From the NCBI RefSeq assembly GCF_019656455.1, contig NZ_BPMK01000011.1, positions 123,212-187,211 of the forward strand: 64,000 nt of DNA, given 5' to 3'. Below the pieces are notes generated by a model. It worked only from the letters and a program-made list of their open reading frames with translations, had not been told where the DNA came from and made no database searches. The position numbers and the translations under genes were made by a program. Source of the stretch: Noviherbaspirillum aridicola. GTDB lineage: Bacteria; Pseudomonadota; Gammaproteobacteria; Burkholderiales; Burkholderiaceae_D. This document shows positions 16,698-25,440 of the stretch, piece by piece; the stretch's first letter is position 1, and each line of letters begins with the position of its first letter.

Positions 16698-17688
16698 GAT
16701 CTTCTCCTGTTAATTCATTGACGGTGTGCGTCAAAAGCTTTTCCACGCGCAGCGCATACTGGCCGTTGAACTTGCCGTAGCGGCATTCCATCACCGGCAC
16801 GCCGTCGACCTTGGCTGCGATCATTTCCGGCACGGCGATCGGAATCACGTCGCCCGCCTTCATGTTGAGTATGTCGCCGAGGGTGAGCGTGGCGTGGCCG
16901 AAGTCGGCCACGATCTGCACCTCGGCGGTCTGGATCTGCTGCGTCATCAGACGTACCCAGCGCTTGTCCATCTCCAGCGTCTCGCCCTGCAGGCTCGAGG
17001 TCAGGATGTCGCGGATGGGTTCGATCATCGAGTACGGCGTGCAGAAATGCATCTCGCCGCTGACGGGGCCGAGCTCGATGGTGAAGGTGGTGGCGACCAC
17101 CACCTCGTTCGGCGTGGCGATGTTGGCGAACTGGGTGTTCATCTCCGAGCGCACGTACTCGAACTCGACCGGATACACCGGCTCCCACGACTTGGCGTAG
17201 GTCTCGAAGACGATGTTGAGGATGCGCTGGATGATGCGCTGCTCGGTCTGGGTGAAGTCGCGGCCTTCGACCCGGGTATGGAAACGTCCGTCGCCGCCGA
17301 ACAGGTTGTCGACCAGCAGGAACACCAGGTTGGGGTCGAACACCATCAGCGCGGTACCGCGCAGCGGCTTCATGTGCACCAGGTTGAGGTTGGTCGGCAC
17401 CACCAGGTTGCGGATGAACTCGCTGTACTTGTGCACCCGCACCGGGCCGATCGACACTTCCGCGCTGCGGTGCAGGAAGTTGAACAGGCCGATGCGCAAC
17501 AGGCGCGCGAAGCGCTCGTTGATGATTTCGAGCGTCGGCATGCGGCCGCGCACGATGCGTTCCTGCGTCGCCAGGTTGTACGGGCGTATTCCGGAAGCAT
17601 CTTCCGGCGCGGCGGTATCGTCCTGGTCGCCGGTGACGCCCTTGAGCAGGGCATCGACTTCTTCCTGTGACAGGAAATTGTCGGCCAT
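16690..17688 (-). CDS. fliM: Flagellar switch protein FliM
   Basis: 332-residue C-ring protein that binds phosphorylated CheY. The N-terminal CheY-binding motif is intact (FLSQEEVDALLKGV, residues 4-17). The middle CheC-like domain (PTLEIINERFARLLRIGLFNFLHRSAEVS, EYVRSEMNTQFANIATPNEVVVATTF) and the C-terminal SpoA domain (IQTAEVQIVADFGHATLTLGDILNMKAGDVIPI) follow in order. It is 4 bp after fliL. Confidence 0.97.
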   Translation of the reverse strand: MADNFLSQEEVDALLKGVTGDQDDTAAPEDASGIRPYNLATQERIVRGRMPTLEIINERFARLLRIGLFNFLHRSAEVSIGPVRVHKYSEFIRNLVVPTNLNLVHMKPLRGTALMVFDPNLVFLLVDNLFGGDGRFHTRVEGRDFTQTEQRIIQRILNIVFETYAKSWEPVYPVEFEYVRSEMNTQFANIATPNEVVVATTFTIELGPVSGEMHFCTPYSMIEPIRDILTSSLQGETLEMDKRWVRLMTQQIQTAEVQIVADFGHATLTLGDILNMKAGDVIPIAVPEMIAAKVDGVPVMECRYGKFNGQYALRVEKLLTHTVNELTGEDHG

Positions 17689-17692
17689 GGGC

Positions 17693-18226
17693 TTACTGGA
17701 TCACGAAAGAGGTGAACAGCACGGCGGAGACGTCGAGCGGGTCGCCCTTCTTGGTGAACGGCTTGCTGACGGCCTCGACGATTTCTTCCTGCAGCTTTTC
17801 CTTGCCCTCGGTGGTATTGAGTTCCGATGCCTTCTTCGATGCGAGCAGCATGAGGATGCGGCTGCGCACCAGCGGCATGTATTGCTTGATCAGCTCTACC
17901 TGGGTATCGTCGGCGACCTGCATGGTGACCGTGACCTGCAGATACTGGTCGATGCCCTCGGACTGCAGGTTGACGGTGAACGGTTCCATCGGGACGAAGA
18001 CCGGCGGCTTGCCCGGCTGCTGCTTGGCGGCCTTGGCCGGCTTGGCCTCCTCGGCCTCGGCGTGGTCCGATCCTTTCATGAAGAACCAGGCGGCGCCACC
18101 GCCGCCGGCGGCGAGCACGACGGCCGCGAGGGCGATGATCATGAGCTTCTTGGTGGATTTCGGCGCAGCCTTGGCTGCGTCATCCAGCGGTACGACTTTA
18201 GCGGATGCCTTGGGAGCGGTTGCCAT
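17693..18226 (-). CDS. fliL: Flagellar basal-body protein FliL
   Basis: 177-residue bitopic membrane protein that surrounds the stator and raises torque. A single membrane helix lies at about residues 27-49 (KLMIIALAAVVLAAGGGGAAWFFM), followed by a Lys/Ala-rich linker. The periplasmic domain carries FVPMEPFTVNLQSEGIDQYLQVTVTMQVAD and the C-terminus VDVSAVLFTSFVIQ-like (LDVSAVLFTSFVIQ). AAGGA precedes the ATG. A 134-bp gap separates it from fliK; I find no clear promoter there. Confidence 0.94.
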   Translation of the reverse strand: MATAPKASAKVVPLDDAAKAAPKSTKKLMIIALAAVVLAAGGGGAAWFFMKGSDHAEAEEAKPAKAAKQQPGKPPVFVPMEPFTVNLQSEGIDQYLQVTVTMQVADDTQVELIKQYMPLVRSRILMLLASKKASELNTTEGKEKLQEEIVEAVSKPFTKKGDPLDVSAVLFTSFVIQ

Positions 18227-18360
18227 CTTCTATCCTTGGTGCGCTGTCTTCCGACAGACTCGTATGCCTATGATTATCCTGCCGGGCGCGCCAACGGAAT
18301 GCGCTGAACAGAAGGCCGAAGAACCCCCTGTTTCATGCTTGCCCTCGCCGGACGTGCGCG

Positions 18361-19500
18361 TCAGGCGAAGGTATCGACCAGACCGTTGCCGCCGCCGGCG
18401 CGCACCACGGTCGACACGCGCTGCCCGCTGTCGCCGCCGGTGCCGCCGCCACGGCCGGTGCCGCCGTTGCCGTTGCCGCGCGCGCCGGACTGGTCCGTGC
18501 CGCCCTGCTGGTTGGGCGCGCCGCTGTTGACGCTCGCCTGGCCCAGCTGGATGCCCGCTTCGCCGAGCATGTCGCGCAGTTTCGGCAGCGCCGCTTCAAG
18601 CGCTTGCCTGACTTCCGGCTGGGCGGCGGTGAAGGTGGCGCTGGCTTGCGAATTCGACACGCTCAGCACTACCTGTAACGGCCCGAGATCGGGAGGATTG
18701 AGGGTAAGGGATGCGGATTGCTGTTCGCCGGCCACCATCCAGACCACTTTCTGTCCGAGCGCCTGGTCCCAGGCCGGCGTGCCGACCGCCGGTGTCAGCC
18801 TGTCCGCGGCGGCGGGCTGCGCATGGCGCATGGCCTGCAGCGCGGGGTTCTGGGCGACCGGCGTGGCGGCCGCCATGCGGCTGGCGGACTCCTGCATCGC
18901 TTCGAGGAAGGCGGCCTCGCCGGCCTTGCCGGACTTTCCGTCCGCGATCTCCATGCCGGGCAGAAGCTCGCCGGTCCCGGCGGTCCCGTCAGCCGGGGCG
19001 GCGGCCGCTTCGGTGTCCCTGGCGTTCGCGCCGAGGACGGCAGACAGATCCGTTTCAGCCTTGCCGGTGGCGGTGCCGAGTTCGAGTGCCGGCGCATCCG
19101 CGCGGGCATCGGCGGCGGCGTCGGGCCTGTTCTGGCCGGTGATGCTGTTGATCGCCGCAACGAGCGCCAGCATCTCGGCGGAAAACTGGCTCGCGCTGTC
19201 GGCGGCCGCGGATCCGGCGCCGCCGTCCTCATCGGACTTGTCGGCCTTGTCAGCCTTGGCGGACTTTTCGGGGCCGCGGGTTTTTTCCGCCGTCCTGCCG
19301 TCCGCCTGCCTCGCGGGCGAAGGCGTCTGCGCCGTCTCCGGCTTGTCGTTGGACGAAGACGAGCGTTGCTCGCCGCGGCCGGCGACTTCACGCGACAGCG
19401 CCTGGTCGAAGCCTTGCCCGCCGTCGTTGTCGACCTGCTTGCCGGGCTGCCTGGGGCCGGAAAGCATGCTTGCCGGGCCGTTTACTTGTGTTGTCTGCAT
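18361..19500 (-). CDS. fliK: Flagellar hook-length control protein FliK
   Basis: 379-residue secreted molecular ruler that triggers the FlhB specificity switch. The long N-terminal part is low-complexity, rich in Ala, Asp, Lys and Pro. The compact C-terminal Flg_hook domain (about residues 245-325) contains VVWMVAGEQQSASLTLNPPDLGPLQVVLSVSNSQASATFTAAQPEVRQALEAALPKLRDMLGEAGIQLGQASV. The Gly/Gln-rich tail is disordered. A second FliK-like gene lies at 31820-32923. Confidence 0.94.
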   Translation of the reverse strand: MQTTQVNGPASMLSGPRQPGKQVDNDGGQGFDQALSREVAGRGEQRSSSSNDKPETAQTPSPARQADGRTAEKTRGPEKSAKADKADKSDEDGGAGSAAADSASQFSAEMLALVAAINSITGQNRPDAAADARADAPALELGTATGKAETDLSAVLGANARDTEAAAAPADGTAGTGELLPGMEIADGKSGKAGEAAFLEAMQESASRMAAATPVAQNPALQAMRHAQPAAADRLTPAVGTPAWDQALGQKVVWMVAGEQQSASLTLNPPDLGPLQVVLSVSNSQASATFTAAQPEVRQALEAALPKLRDMLGEAGIQLGQASVNSGAPNQQGGTDQSGARGNGNGGTGRGGGTGGDSGQRVSTVVRAGGGNGLVDTFA

Positions 19501-19509
19501 GTTCGCTGC

Positions 19510-19950
19510 CTACCGTTTGTAGTTCGCCAGGCGTGTGGCGTATTCATCCATCATTTTCTGGTCGCGCTTGTTTTCCTTGCGCTGTTCCAGCGCCTGCGCG
19601 CGTGTGGCGAGCGTGTCGTACGACAGCCGCTTGCGCTCGCAGGACTGCCATTGTCCGCGCTCGTTCTCGATGCGCTGGCGCGCGTTGTCGACCGCTTTCT
19701 GCTGGCCGGCGATCGCCGTGTCCAGCTTTTCCAGGAACTGCTGGAAATTGCGATAGCCCGCCATGCTGATGCCGTTGGCGACGCCCGCGCGGAAGCGCGC
19801 TTCGTAGTCGTCGCGGTACTGCATCAGCATGGCCAGCTTCTGTTCGTTGTCCTCGCATGCGCGGACCGCGACGCCGAGCCGCCTTGCGGCTTCGTCGCTT
19901 TGCGTGCTTGCCAGTTCGATAAGTATGTCGAGGGCTGAGTTCTTGGCCAT
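19510..19950 (-). CDS. fliJ: Flagellar export protein FliJ
   Basis: 146-residue coiled-coil stalk of the export ATPase, analogous to the gamma subunit of F1. It is almost entirely helical and charged (LGVAVRACEDNEQKLAMLMQYRDDYEARFR, YRNFQQFLEKLDTAIAGQQKAVDNARQRIENERGQWQSCERKRLSYDTLATRAQALEQRKENKRDQKMMDEY). The C-terminal pattern is typical of FliJ. It lies between fliI and fliK in the operon. Confidence 0.94.
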   Translation of the reverse strand: MAKNSALDILIELASTQSDEAARRLGVAVRACEDNEQKLAMLMQYRDDYEARFRAGVANGISMAGYRNFQQFLEKLDTAIAGQQKAVDNARQRIENERGQWQSCERKRLSYDTLATRAQALEQRKENKRDQKMMDEYATRLANYKR

Positions 19951-19979
19951 GCTGCATTATAGGCAGCGGTCCTTGCCGC

Positions 19980-21389
19980 CTATCCGCCGAATAGCGAGGC
20001 AAGTTGCCCCAAGCTCTCCGCTATGCCGGAGCGCTCGTCGATGTCCTGCTGGAGGAAGGCCTCGATCCTGGGAATGAGCGCGATGGCCTCGTCCAGCACC
20101 GGATCGGTCCCCGCGCTGTAGGCGCCGACGCTGATCAGGTCGCGGTTGCGCTGATAGCGGCTGTACAGCTGCTTGAGACGCCGCATCTGCTTCTGATGCC
20201 CGGCGTCGGTGATGTTGTGCATCGCGCGGCTGATGGATTGCTCGACATCGATGGCAGGGTAGTGACCGGCTTCGGCCAGCGCGCGATTGAGGACGATGTG
20301 GCCGTCGAGGATGGCGCGCGCGGAATCGGCGATCGGGTCCTGCTGGTCGTCGCCCTCGGTCAGCACGGTATAGAAGGCGGTGATCGAGCCGCCGCCTTCC
20401 TTGCCGTTGCCGGCCCGCTCGACCAGCGCCGGCAGCTTGGCGAACACCGACGGCGGATAGCCCTTGGTGGCCGGCGGCTCGCCGATCGCGAGCGCGATCT
20501 CGCGCTGCGCCATCGCATAGCGGGTGAGGGAATCCATGATCAGCAGCACGCTCTTGCCCTGGTCGCGAAAATACTCGGCGATGGTATGGGTGTAGGCCGC
20601 GCCCTGCAGCCGCATCAGCGGCGGCGTGTCGGCCGGCGCCGCGACCACCACCGAACGGGCGAGGCCGGCGGTGCCGAGAATCTGCTCGATGAATTCCTTG
20701 ACTTCGCGTCCCCGTTCGCCGATCAGCCCGACCACGATCACGTCGGCGCCGGTATAGCGCGCCATCATCCCCAGCAGCACGCTCTTGCCGACGCCGGAAC
20801 CGGCGAACAGGCCCATGCGCTGGCCGCGGCCGACCGTCAGCATGCTGTTGATCGCGCGCACGCCGACGTCGAGCTTGTCGGTGATCGGCGCCCGCGCCAG
20901 CGGGTTGGCGGCACGCACCGACAAGGGGGCGGAGTGCACCGAGTTGAGCGGGCCGAGGCCGTCGAGCGGACGGCCGGCGGCGTCGAGCACCCGGCCCAGC
21001 AGTTCATCGCCCACCGGCAGATGGCGTCCGCGGTCGCTCGGGCGGCGGCGCGGATGGCTGACCGCGCCGGGACGGGGCAGGGTGGGGGCCACTTCGATCG
21101 GGAAGACGCGTGCGCCGGGGACCACGCCCTCGACATCGCTTTGCGGCATCAGGAACAAGCGATCGTTCTCAAAGCCCACGACTTCGGCTTCGATGCGCGA
21201 TCCGCTCGGCAGCGCGATGGTGCAGCCGGCGCCGACGGCGAGGCGCAGGCCGACCGCTTCCATCACGAGGCCGGCGACCCTCGTCACGCGTCCGGAAACC
21301 AGCATCGGTTCCGGGATCGTCGCCAGCGCGCCGCAGTCGGCCAGAAAGGCCTGCCAGCGGGCGGCGTGGGATGCCGCGGCTTCGTTCAT
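19980..21389 (-). CDS. fliI: Flagellum-specific export ATPase FliI
   Basis: 469-residue F1-beta-like hexameric ATPase of flagellar export. The Walker A motif is [15 protein letters not shown] (about residue 195), followed by [19 protein letters not shown] and a Walker B segment ([48 protein letters not shown]). The [36 protein letters not shown] block is diagnostic. Its start overlaps the fliH stop by 4 bp. Confidence 0.97.
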   Translation of the reverse strand: MNEAAASHAARWQAFLADCGALATIPEPMLVSGRVTRVAGLVMEAVGLRLAVGAGCTIALPSGSRIEAEVVGFENDRLFLMPQSDVEGVVPGARVFPIEVAPTLPRPGAVSHPRRRPSDRGRHLPVGDELLGRVLDAAGRPLDGLGPLNSVHSAPLSVRAANPLARAPITDKLDVGVRAINSMLTVGRGQRMGLFAGSGVGKSVLLGMMARYTGADVIVVGLIGERGREVKEFIEQILGTAGLARSVVVAAPADTPPLMRLQGAAYTHTIAEYFRDQGKSVLLIMDSLTRYAMAQREIALAIGEPPATKGYPPSVFAKLPALVERAGNGKEGGGSITAFYTVLTEGDDQQDPIADSARAILDGHIVLNRALAEAGHYPAIDVEQSISRAMHNITDAGHQKQMRRLKQLYSRYQRNRDLISVGAYSAGTDPVLDEAIALIPRIEAFLQQDIDERSGIAESLGQLASLFGG

Positions 21390-22081
21390 TCCAGCCAGTC
21401 CGTGTTGTCGCCGAGCGCCTCGGCGATACGCTGCCAGCGCACCGGGGTGGTGGCGTCGATCTGGTTGCTCCCGGTATCGATGCGGCAGCCGCCGGCGTCG
21501 ATCTGCGGGTCCTCCGCCAGCCGCCAGCCGCCGCGCTCGAGCTCGTCGCCGATGTGCGAGCGGACGATCTCGGCGTCCTGCGGATTGAGCACCAGCAGGG
21601 CGGGCTGCTGCACGCTGGGCAGGTAGCGTATGGCTTCGGTGACGACGGGCAGCACGAGTTCCGGCCGGACCTTCAGCGCGGTTTTCAGCATGGCCTTGGC
21701 CAGGTCCAGTGCGAGGTTGAGCATGTCGGCCGCGACCGTCTCGTCCGCCGCCGCGAGCGCGCCGCTGAAGCCGCCGGCCAGCGCGCGCAGGCGCTCCGCC
21801 TCCTGCGCGGCGGCGGCGAGGCCTTCGGCGCGGCCGGCTTCGCGGCCTTCCCGCAGGCCGGCTTCCAGGCCGGCCGCGTGGCCTTGCTCAAAGCCCTGTT
21901 CGTAGCCCTGCTGCCGGGCCTGCTCCTGCATAGGTGCGGCTTCCTCGGCGGCCGCGCGGGCGGCGAGCAGCTGCGCGTCGGCCGCGGCATGCTTGGACGA
22001 GGGGCGTTCGTCGCCAAACGAGGCCATTTCCCAGCGCTGGTAGGCGGACAGGTGTTCCTTGGGGATGACGGGAGAGCTCAT
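21386..22081 (-). CDS. fliH: Flagellar export stator protein FliH
   Basis: 231-residue regulator and stator that links FliI to FliN. The central region has a Gly-containing helix repeat typical of FliH ([32 protein letters not shown], residues about 60-92), a tandem GxxxG-like series. The C-terminal half resembles V-type ATPase subunit E ([42 protein letters not shown]). It is in an operon between fliG and fliI and overlaps fliI by 4 bp. Confidence 0.93.
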   Translation of the reverse strand: MSSPVIPKEHLSAYQRWEMASFGDERPSSKHAAADAQLLAARAAAEEAAPMQEQARQQGYEQGFEQGHAAGLEAGLREGREAGRAEGLAAAAQEAERLRALAGGFSGALAAADETVAADMLNLALDLAKAMLKTALKVRPELVLPVVTEAIRYLPSVQQPALLVLNPQDAEIVRSHIGDELERGGWRLAEDPQIDAGGCRIDTGSNQIDATTPVRWQRIAEALGDNTDWLE

Positions 22082-22101
22082 ACGTGGTCAGTGTCGCCGT
22101 G

Positions 22102-23097
22102 TCAGATGAAGGCGTCGTCGCCCTTGGCGCCGAGGATGATCTGGCCCTCGTCGGCCAGGCGGCGCACGATCTGCAGGATTTCCTTCTGCTGCGCCTCGAC
22201 CTCGGACAGGCGGACCGGTCCCTTCGACTCCAGGTCTTCGCGCATCATTTCGGCGGCGCGCTGCGACATGTTCTTGAAGATCTTGTCGCGCAGCTCCGGG
22301 CTGGCGCCCTTGAGCGCGACGATCAGGGTCTCGGACTGGACTTCGCGCAGCAGGACCTGGATGCCGCGGTCGTCGATGTCGATGATGTTGTCGAACACGA
22401 ACATCTCGTCCATGATTTTCTGGGCGAGGTCGGTGTCGTAGTTCTTCAGGTTTTCCATCACCGACGCTTCGCTGTCGCCGCTGAGGAAGTTCAGGATCTC
22501 GGCCGCGGTCCGCACGCCGCCGATCGGCTTCTTCTTCAGGTTCTCGTTGCCGGTCAACAGCTTGGTCAGCACTTCGTTGAGCTCGCGCAGCGCGGCCGGC
22601 TGCACGCCGTCGAGCGTGGCGATGCGCAGCACCACGTCGTTGCGCAGGCGGTCGGTGAAGTAGGTCAGGACCTCGCTGGCCTGATAGCGCTCGAGGTGCA
22701 CCAGGATGGTGGCGATGATCTGCGGATGTTCGTTGCGGATCAGGTCGGCCACCGACTGCGCGTCCATCCACTTCAGGCTTTCGATGCCGCTGGCGTCGCG
22801 CGTGCCGAGGATGCGGTTGAGCAGGGTGGAGGCCTTGTCCTCGCCGAGCGCCTTGGTCAGCACCGAGCGGATGTATTCGTCCGAGTCCAGGCCGAGCGCG
22901 CTGCTCTTCTCGGCCTCGGTGCGGAAGTCGCTCAGCACCGCTTCCAGCTGTTCATTGGGCACGCCCTTCATCTTCGACATCGCCGCGCCGAGCTTCTGCA
23001 CTTCGCGCGGGCCGAGGTACTTCATCACCTCGGCGGCCTCTTCCTCGCCGAGCGCCAGCATCAGGATCGCGCCCTTGACTACGCCGTCCTCACTCAT
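22102..23097 (-). CDS. fliG: Flagellar motor switch protein FliG
   Basis: 331-residue rotor protein that receives torque from MotA. The three domains are visible: N-terminal FliF-binding (ILMLALGEEEAAEVMKYLGPREVQKLGAAM), the middle armadillo domain with the EHPQIIATILVHLERYQASEVL block, and the C-terminal charged torque helix (DLAQKIMDEMFVFDNIIDIDDRGIQVLLREVQSETLIVALKGASPELRDKIFKNMSQRAAEMMREDLE). It overlaps fliF by 8 bp. Confidence 0.97.
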   Translation of the reverse strand: MSEDGVVKGAILMLALGEEEAAEVMKYLGPREVQKLGAAMSKMKGVPNEQLEAVLSDFRTEAEKSSALGLDSDEYIRSVLTKALGEDKASTLLNRILGTRDASGIESLKWMDAQSVADLIRNEHPQIIATILVHLERYQASEVLTYFTDRLRNDVVLRIATLDGVQPAALRELNEVLTKLLTGNENLKKKPIGGVRTAAEILNFLSGDSEASVMENLKNYDTDLAQKIMDEMFVFDNIIDIDDRGIQVLLREVQSETLIVALKGASPELRDKIFKNMSQRAAEMMREDLESKGPVRLSEVEAQQKEILQIVRRLADEGQIILGAKGDDAFI

Positions 23098-24802
23098 TTT
23101 CCACCCATGACTTGACTATGTTGGCGACCACCTTGGGGTCGTCGCGCGCCAGCTTGCGCGCCGCTTCCAGGTTGTTGAGGTAAGCGGGCAGCTTCGGCGT
23201 CTCATCCTCTTGCTCGGCCTGGTTCGCGATCTGCACCACCGCGTCTTCCTGCTCCTCGCCTTCTTCCTCTTCCTTCTTTTCCTCCGCCGGCGGAGGCGGC
23301 AGGTAGGGCGCGATGATGCGGCGCGTCAGCGGCCGCAGCACGCCGAAGAACAGATAGGCCAGCACGGCGGCGGCGACCAGCCACTTGGCGGCGACCAGTG
23401 CGAGGTCGATCATTTCCGGGCGCTGCCAGAACGGAATCTCCGGCAGCACTTCCTTCTCCAGCCCGGCGAAGGGGCTGTTGACCACGTTGAGCGTGTCGCC
23501 GCGATCCTTGTTGTAGCCCATGGCTTCGCGCACGAGGTCGGCGATCTGCGCCTTCTCGGCCTCGGACAGCGGCTTCATCGTCACCTTGCCGTCCTTGCCG
23601 ACTTCCTTGCGGTAGTTGACCACCACCGCCACCGACAGCCGCTTGATGCCGCCCATCGGCTGCTGGACATAGCGCACCGTCTTGTCGACTTCGTAATTCA
23701 CGGTCGATTCGCGCTGTACGCTCGACGGCGGCGATCCGGTCGCCTGGGCCGGCGCGGCGCCGGGCGCGGTCGCCCCGGGCGCGGCATTGGCCGGGGCATT
23801 CACGGGCGCGGTCGCGTTCGGCTGCGGCTGGTTGGTCAGCGCGCCGGGGATGCCGCCCACGCCCGCGCCGCCGCCGACGTTCTCGCTCGTCTGCTGGCTG
23901 CGGATGGCGGAATTGGTCGGCTGCCCGTTCGGGGTGTAGACCTCCGCCGCCTGCTCGCTGTGGGAAAAGTCGACGTCGGCCGTCGCCTCGGCGCGCACGT
24001 TGGCGGCGCCGACGATGGGCGTGAGGATGGATTCGATGCGCCTGACGATGTTCTGCTGCAGCTCCTGCACATACTTGAGCTGGGTGGGATCGAGGCCGTT
24101 CATTCCGGCCTGCTTGCCGTTTTCCGACAGCAGCGTGCCGTTCTGGTCGACCACGGTCACGTTCTTGGTCGAGAGCTCGGGCACGCTGCTGGCGACCAGG
24201 TGAACGATGGCGCTGACCTGCTGCGGGTCGAGCGTGCGGCCGGGATGCAGATTGAGCAGCACCGAGGCGGTCGGCTTCTGCTGGTCGCGCACGAACACCG
24301 AGGCCTTGGGCATCGCAAGGTGCACGCGCGCCGCCTGCACCGCGGCCACCGACTGGATGGAACGCGCCAGCTCGCCTTCCAGCGCGCGCTGGAAGTTGAC
24401 CTGTTCGAGGAACTGGGAAATGCCGAGCTTCTGGTTTTCCATCAGCTCGAAGCCGACGCCGCTGGCCTTGGGCAGGCCCTGCGCGGCCAGCTTCAGGCGG
24501 GCGTCATGCACCTTGTCGGCCGGGACCAGGATCGCGGTGCCGCCCTCGGCGAACTTGTAGGGAACGTTCTGCTGCTGCAGCGCGGCCACGATGGCGCCGC
24601 CGTCGCGGTCGGAGAAATTGGAGAACAGGACGCGGTAGTCCGGCGTCTGGCTCCAGAGCCACACGCCGGCCATCACCGCGAGCACGGCCGCCACGCCGAG
24701 CATGAGGAAGAAGTTCTTGCCGCCCGGCGTCTGCGCGAAGCCGATGAGGCCGGAGGGCGGCGTGGCCGGAACGGTAACGGCGCCTTCGCCTGCTGGCGTC
24801 AT
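23090..24802 (-). CDS. fliF: Flagellar MS-ring protein FliF
   Basis: 570-residue membrane ring protein and base of the flagellum. It has two membrane spans: near residues 31-50 (FFLMLGVAAVLAVMAGVWLW) and near 465-485 (WLVAAAVLAYLFFGVLRPLTRR). YscJ/FliF ring motifs follow the first span (YRVLFSNFSDRDGGAIVAALQQQNVPYKF, ARVHLAMPKASVFVRDQQKPTASVLLNL). A disordered Pro/Ala linker precedes the second span, and the acidic C-terminus for FliG is present. A GGGAG site lies 7 nt before the ATG. Confidence 0.97.
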   Translation of the reverse strand: MTPAGEGAVTVPATPPSGLIGFAQTPGGKNFFLMLGVAAVLAVMAGVWLWSQTPDYRVLFSNFSDRDGGAIVAALQQQNVPYKFAEGGTAILVPADKVHDARLKLAAQGLPKASGVGFELMENQKLGISQFLEQVNFQRALEGELARSIQSVAAVQAARVHLAMPKASVFVRDQQKPTASVLLNLHPGRTLDPQQVSAIVHLVASSVPELSTKNVTVVDQNGTLLSENGKQAGMNGLDPTQLKYVQELQQNIVRRIESILTPIVGAANVRAEATADVDFSHSEQAAEVYTPNGQPTNSAIRSQQTSENVGGGAGVGGIPGALTNQPQPNATAPVNAPANAAPGATAPGAAPAQATGSPPSSVQRESTVNYEVDKTVRYVQQPMGGIKRLSVAVVVNYRKEVGKDGKVTMKPLSEAEKAQIADLVREAMGYNKDRGDTLNVVNSPFAGLEKEVLPEIPFWQRPEMIDLALVAAKWLVAAAVLAYLFFGVLRPLTRRIIAPYLPPPPAEEKKEEEEGEEQEDAVVQIANQAEQEDETPKLPAYLNNLEAARKLARDDPKVVANIVKSWVENE

Positions 24803-25037
24803 CGCAGTGCTCCCGGCGCGCGGCCGTTGGTCAGGTTGACGATTTTCTCTTGCATGGGAATCGATGTTCCGGGCTTTTTCCTAGGCTCGCATTGTCACCC
24901 CGCGGCGGCAAATCAAATCCGCGAATAGAAGGCGATTCCCGCGCCTAATCAGGCAAAAAACATGCCGCGCGCGGTGTTAACTTTGCAGCACTTGGAATGG
25001 GGTCCGTTTTGCGACGGGCCGAAAGCATGAGGCAGTC
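24803..25037. other. fliF-fliE divergent intergenic region
   Basis: 235 bp separating the large minus-strand fli operon from fliE. This is where class-2 (FlhDC-dependent) promoters would be expected. I see no sigma-28 motif. A weak sigma-54-like arrangement (TGG-N8-TTGC near 24999-25013) is not convincing. Confidence 0.45.
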
Positions 25038-25382
25038 ATGAAAACAGGTGGAATCGATACCAGCAGGATCGAGTCGATGATCGCGCAGCTCAAGGCGGCG
25101 GCGACGCGGCCGGAGAATGGCGTGAAGGCGCCGCAGCAGGACGACGCGCCGGCGCCGAAGGTGGATTTCGCGGCGGCGCTCAAGGCCTCGCTCGACCAGG
25201 TCAGCAACGCCCAACGCGGCGCGGATGCGCTTGCCAGGCGCTTCGTCGCCGGCGACGACAGCGTGAGCCTGTCGGATGTGATGATCAATTCGCAAAAGGC
25301 GAGCATCGCCTTCCAGGCCACGGTGCAGGTCCGCAACAAGCTCGTGAGCGCGTATCACGACATCATGAACATGCAGGTATAG
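25038..25382 (+). CDS. fliE: Flagellar hook-basal body protein FliE
   Basis: 114-residue adaptor between the MS-ring/export gate and the proximal rod. The conserved C-terminal half is present: DFAAALKASLDQVSNAQRGADALARRFVAGDDSVSLSDVMINSQKASIAFQATVQVRNKLVSAYHDIMNMQV. It is transcribed divergently from fliF and stands alone on the plus strand. Confidence 0.96.
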   Translation: MKTGGIDTSRIESMIAQLKAAATRPENGVKAPQQDDAPAPKVDFAAALKASLDQVSNAQRGADALARRFVAGDDSVSLSDVMINSQKASIAFQATVQVRNKLVSAYHDIMNMQV

Positions 25383-25440
25383 CGCGCCGCCCGGGCCTCG
25401 CGCCGCCGCGCCGGCCCGTGCGTGCGATCCGCTTCCTTTC

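Noticed and set aside
24799..24855. 18-codon upstream ORF ending at the fliF start (ATGA)
   Set aside because: No ribosome binding site precedes it and fliF has its own GGGAG at good spacing. An ATGA overlap arises by chance whenever the second codon starts with A.
24999..25014. Sigma-54 promoter before fliE
   Set aside because: Only TGG and TTGC of the -24/-12 elements match, the intervening bases do not, and the rest of the window uses sigma-28 logic.
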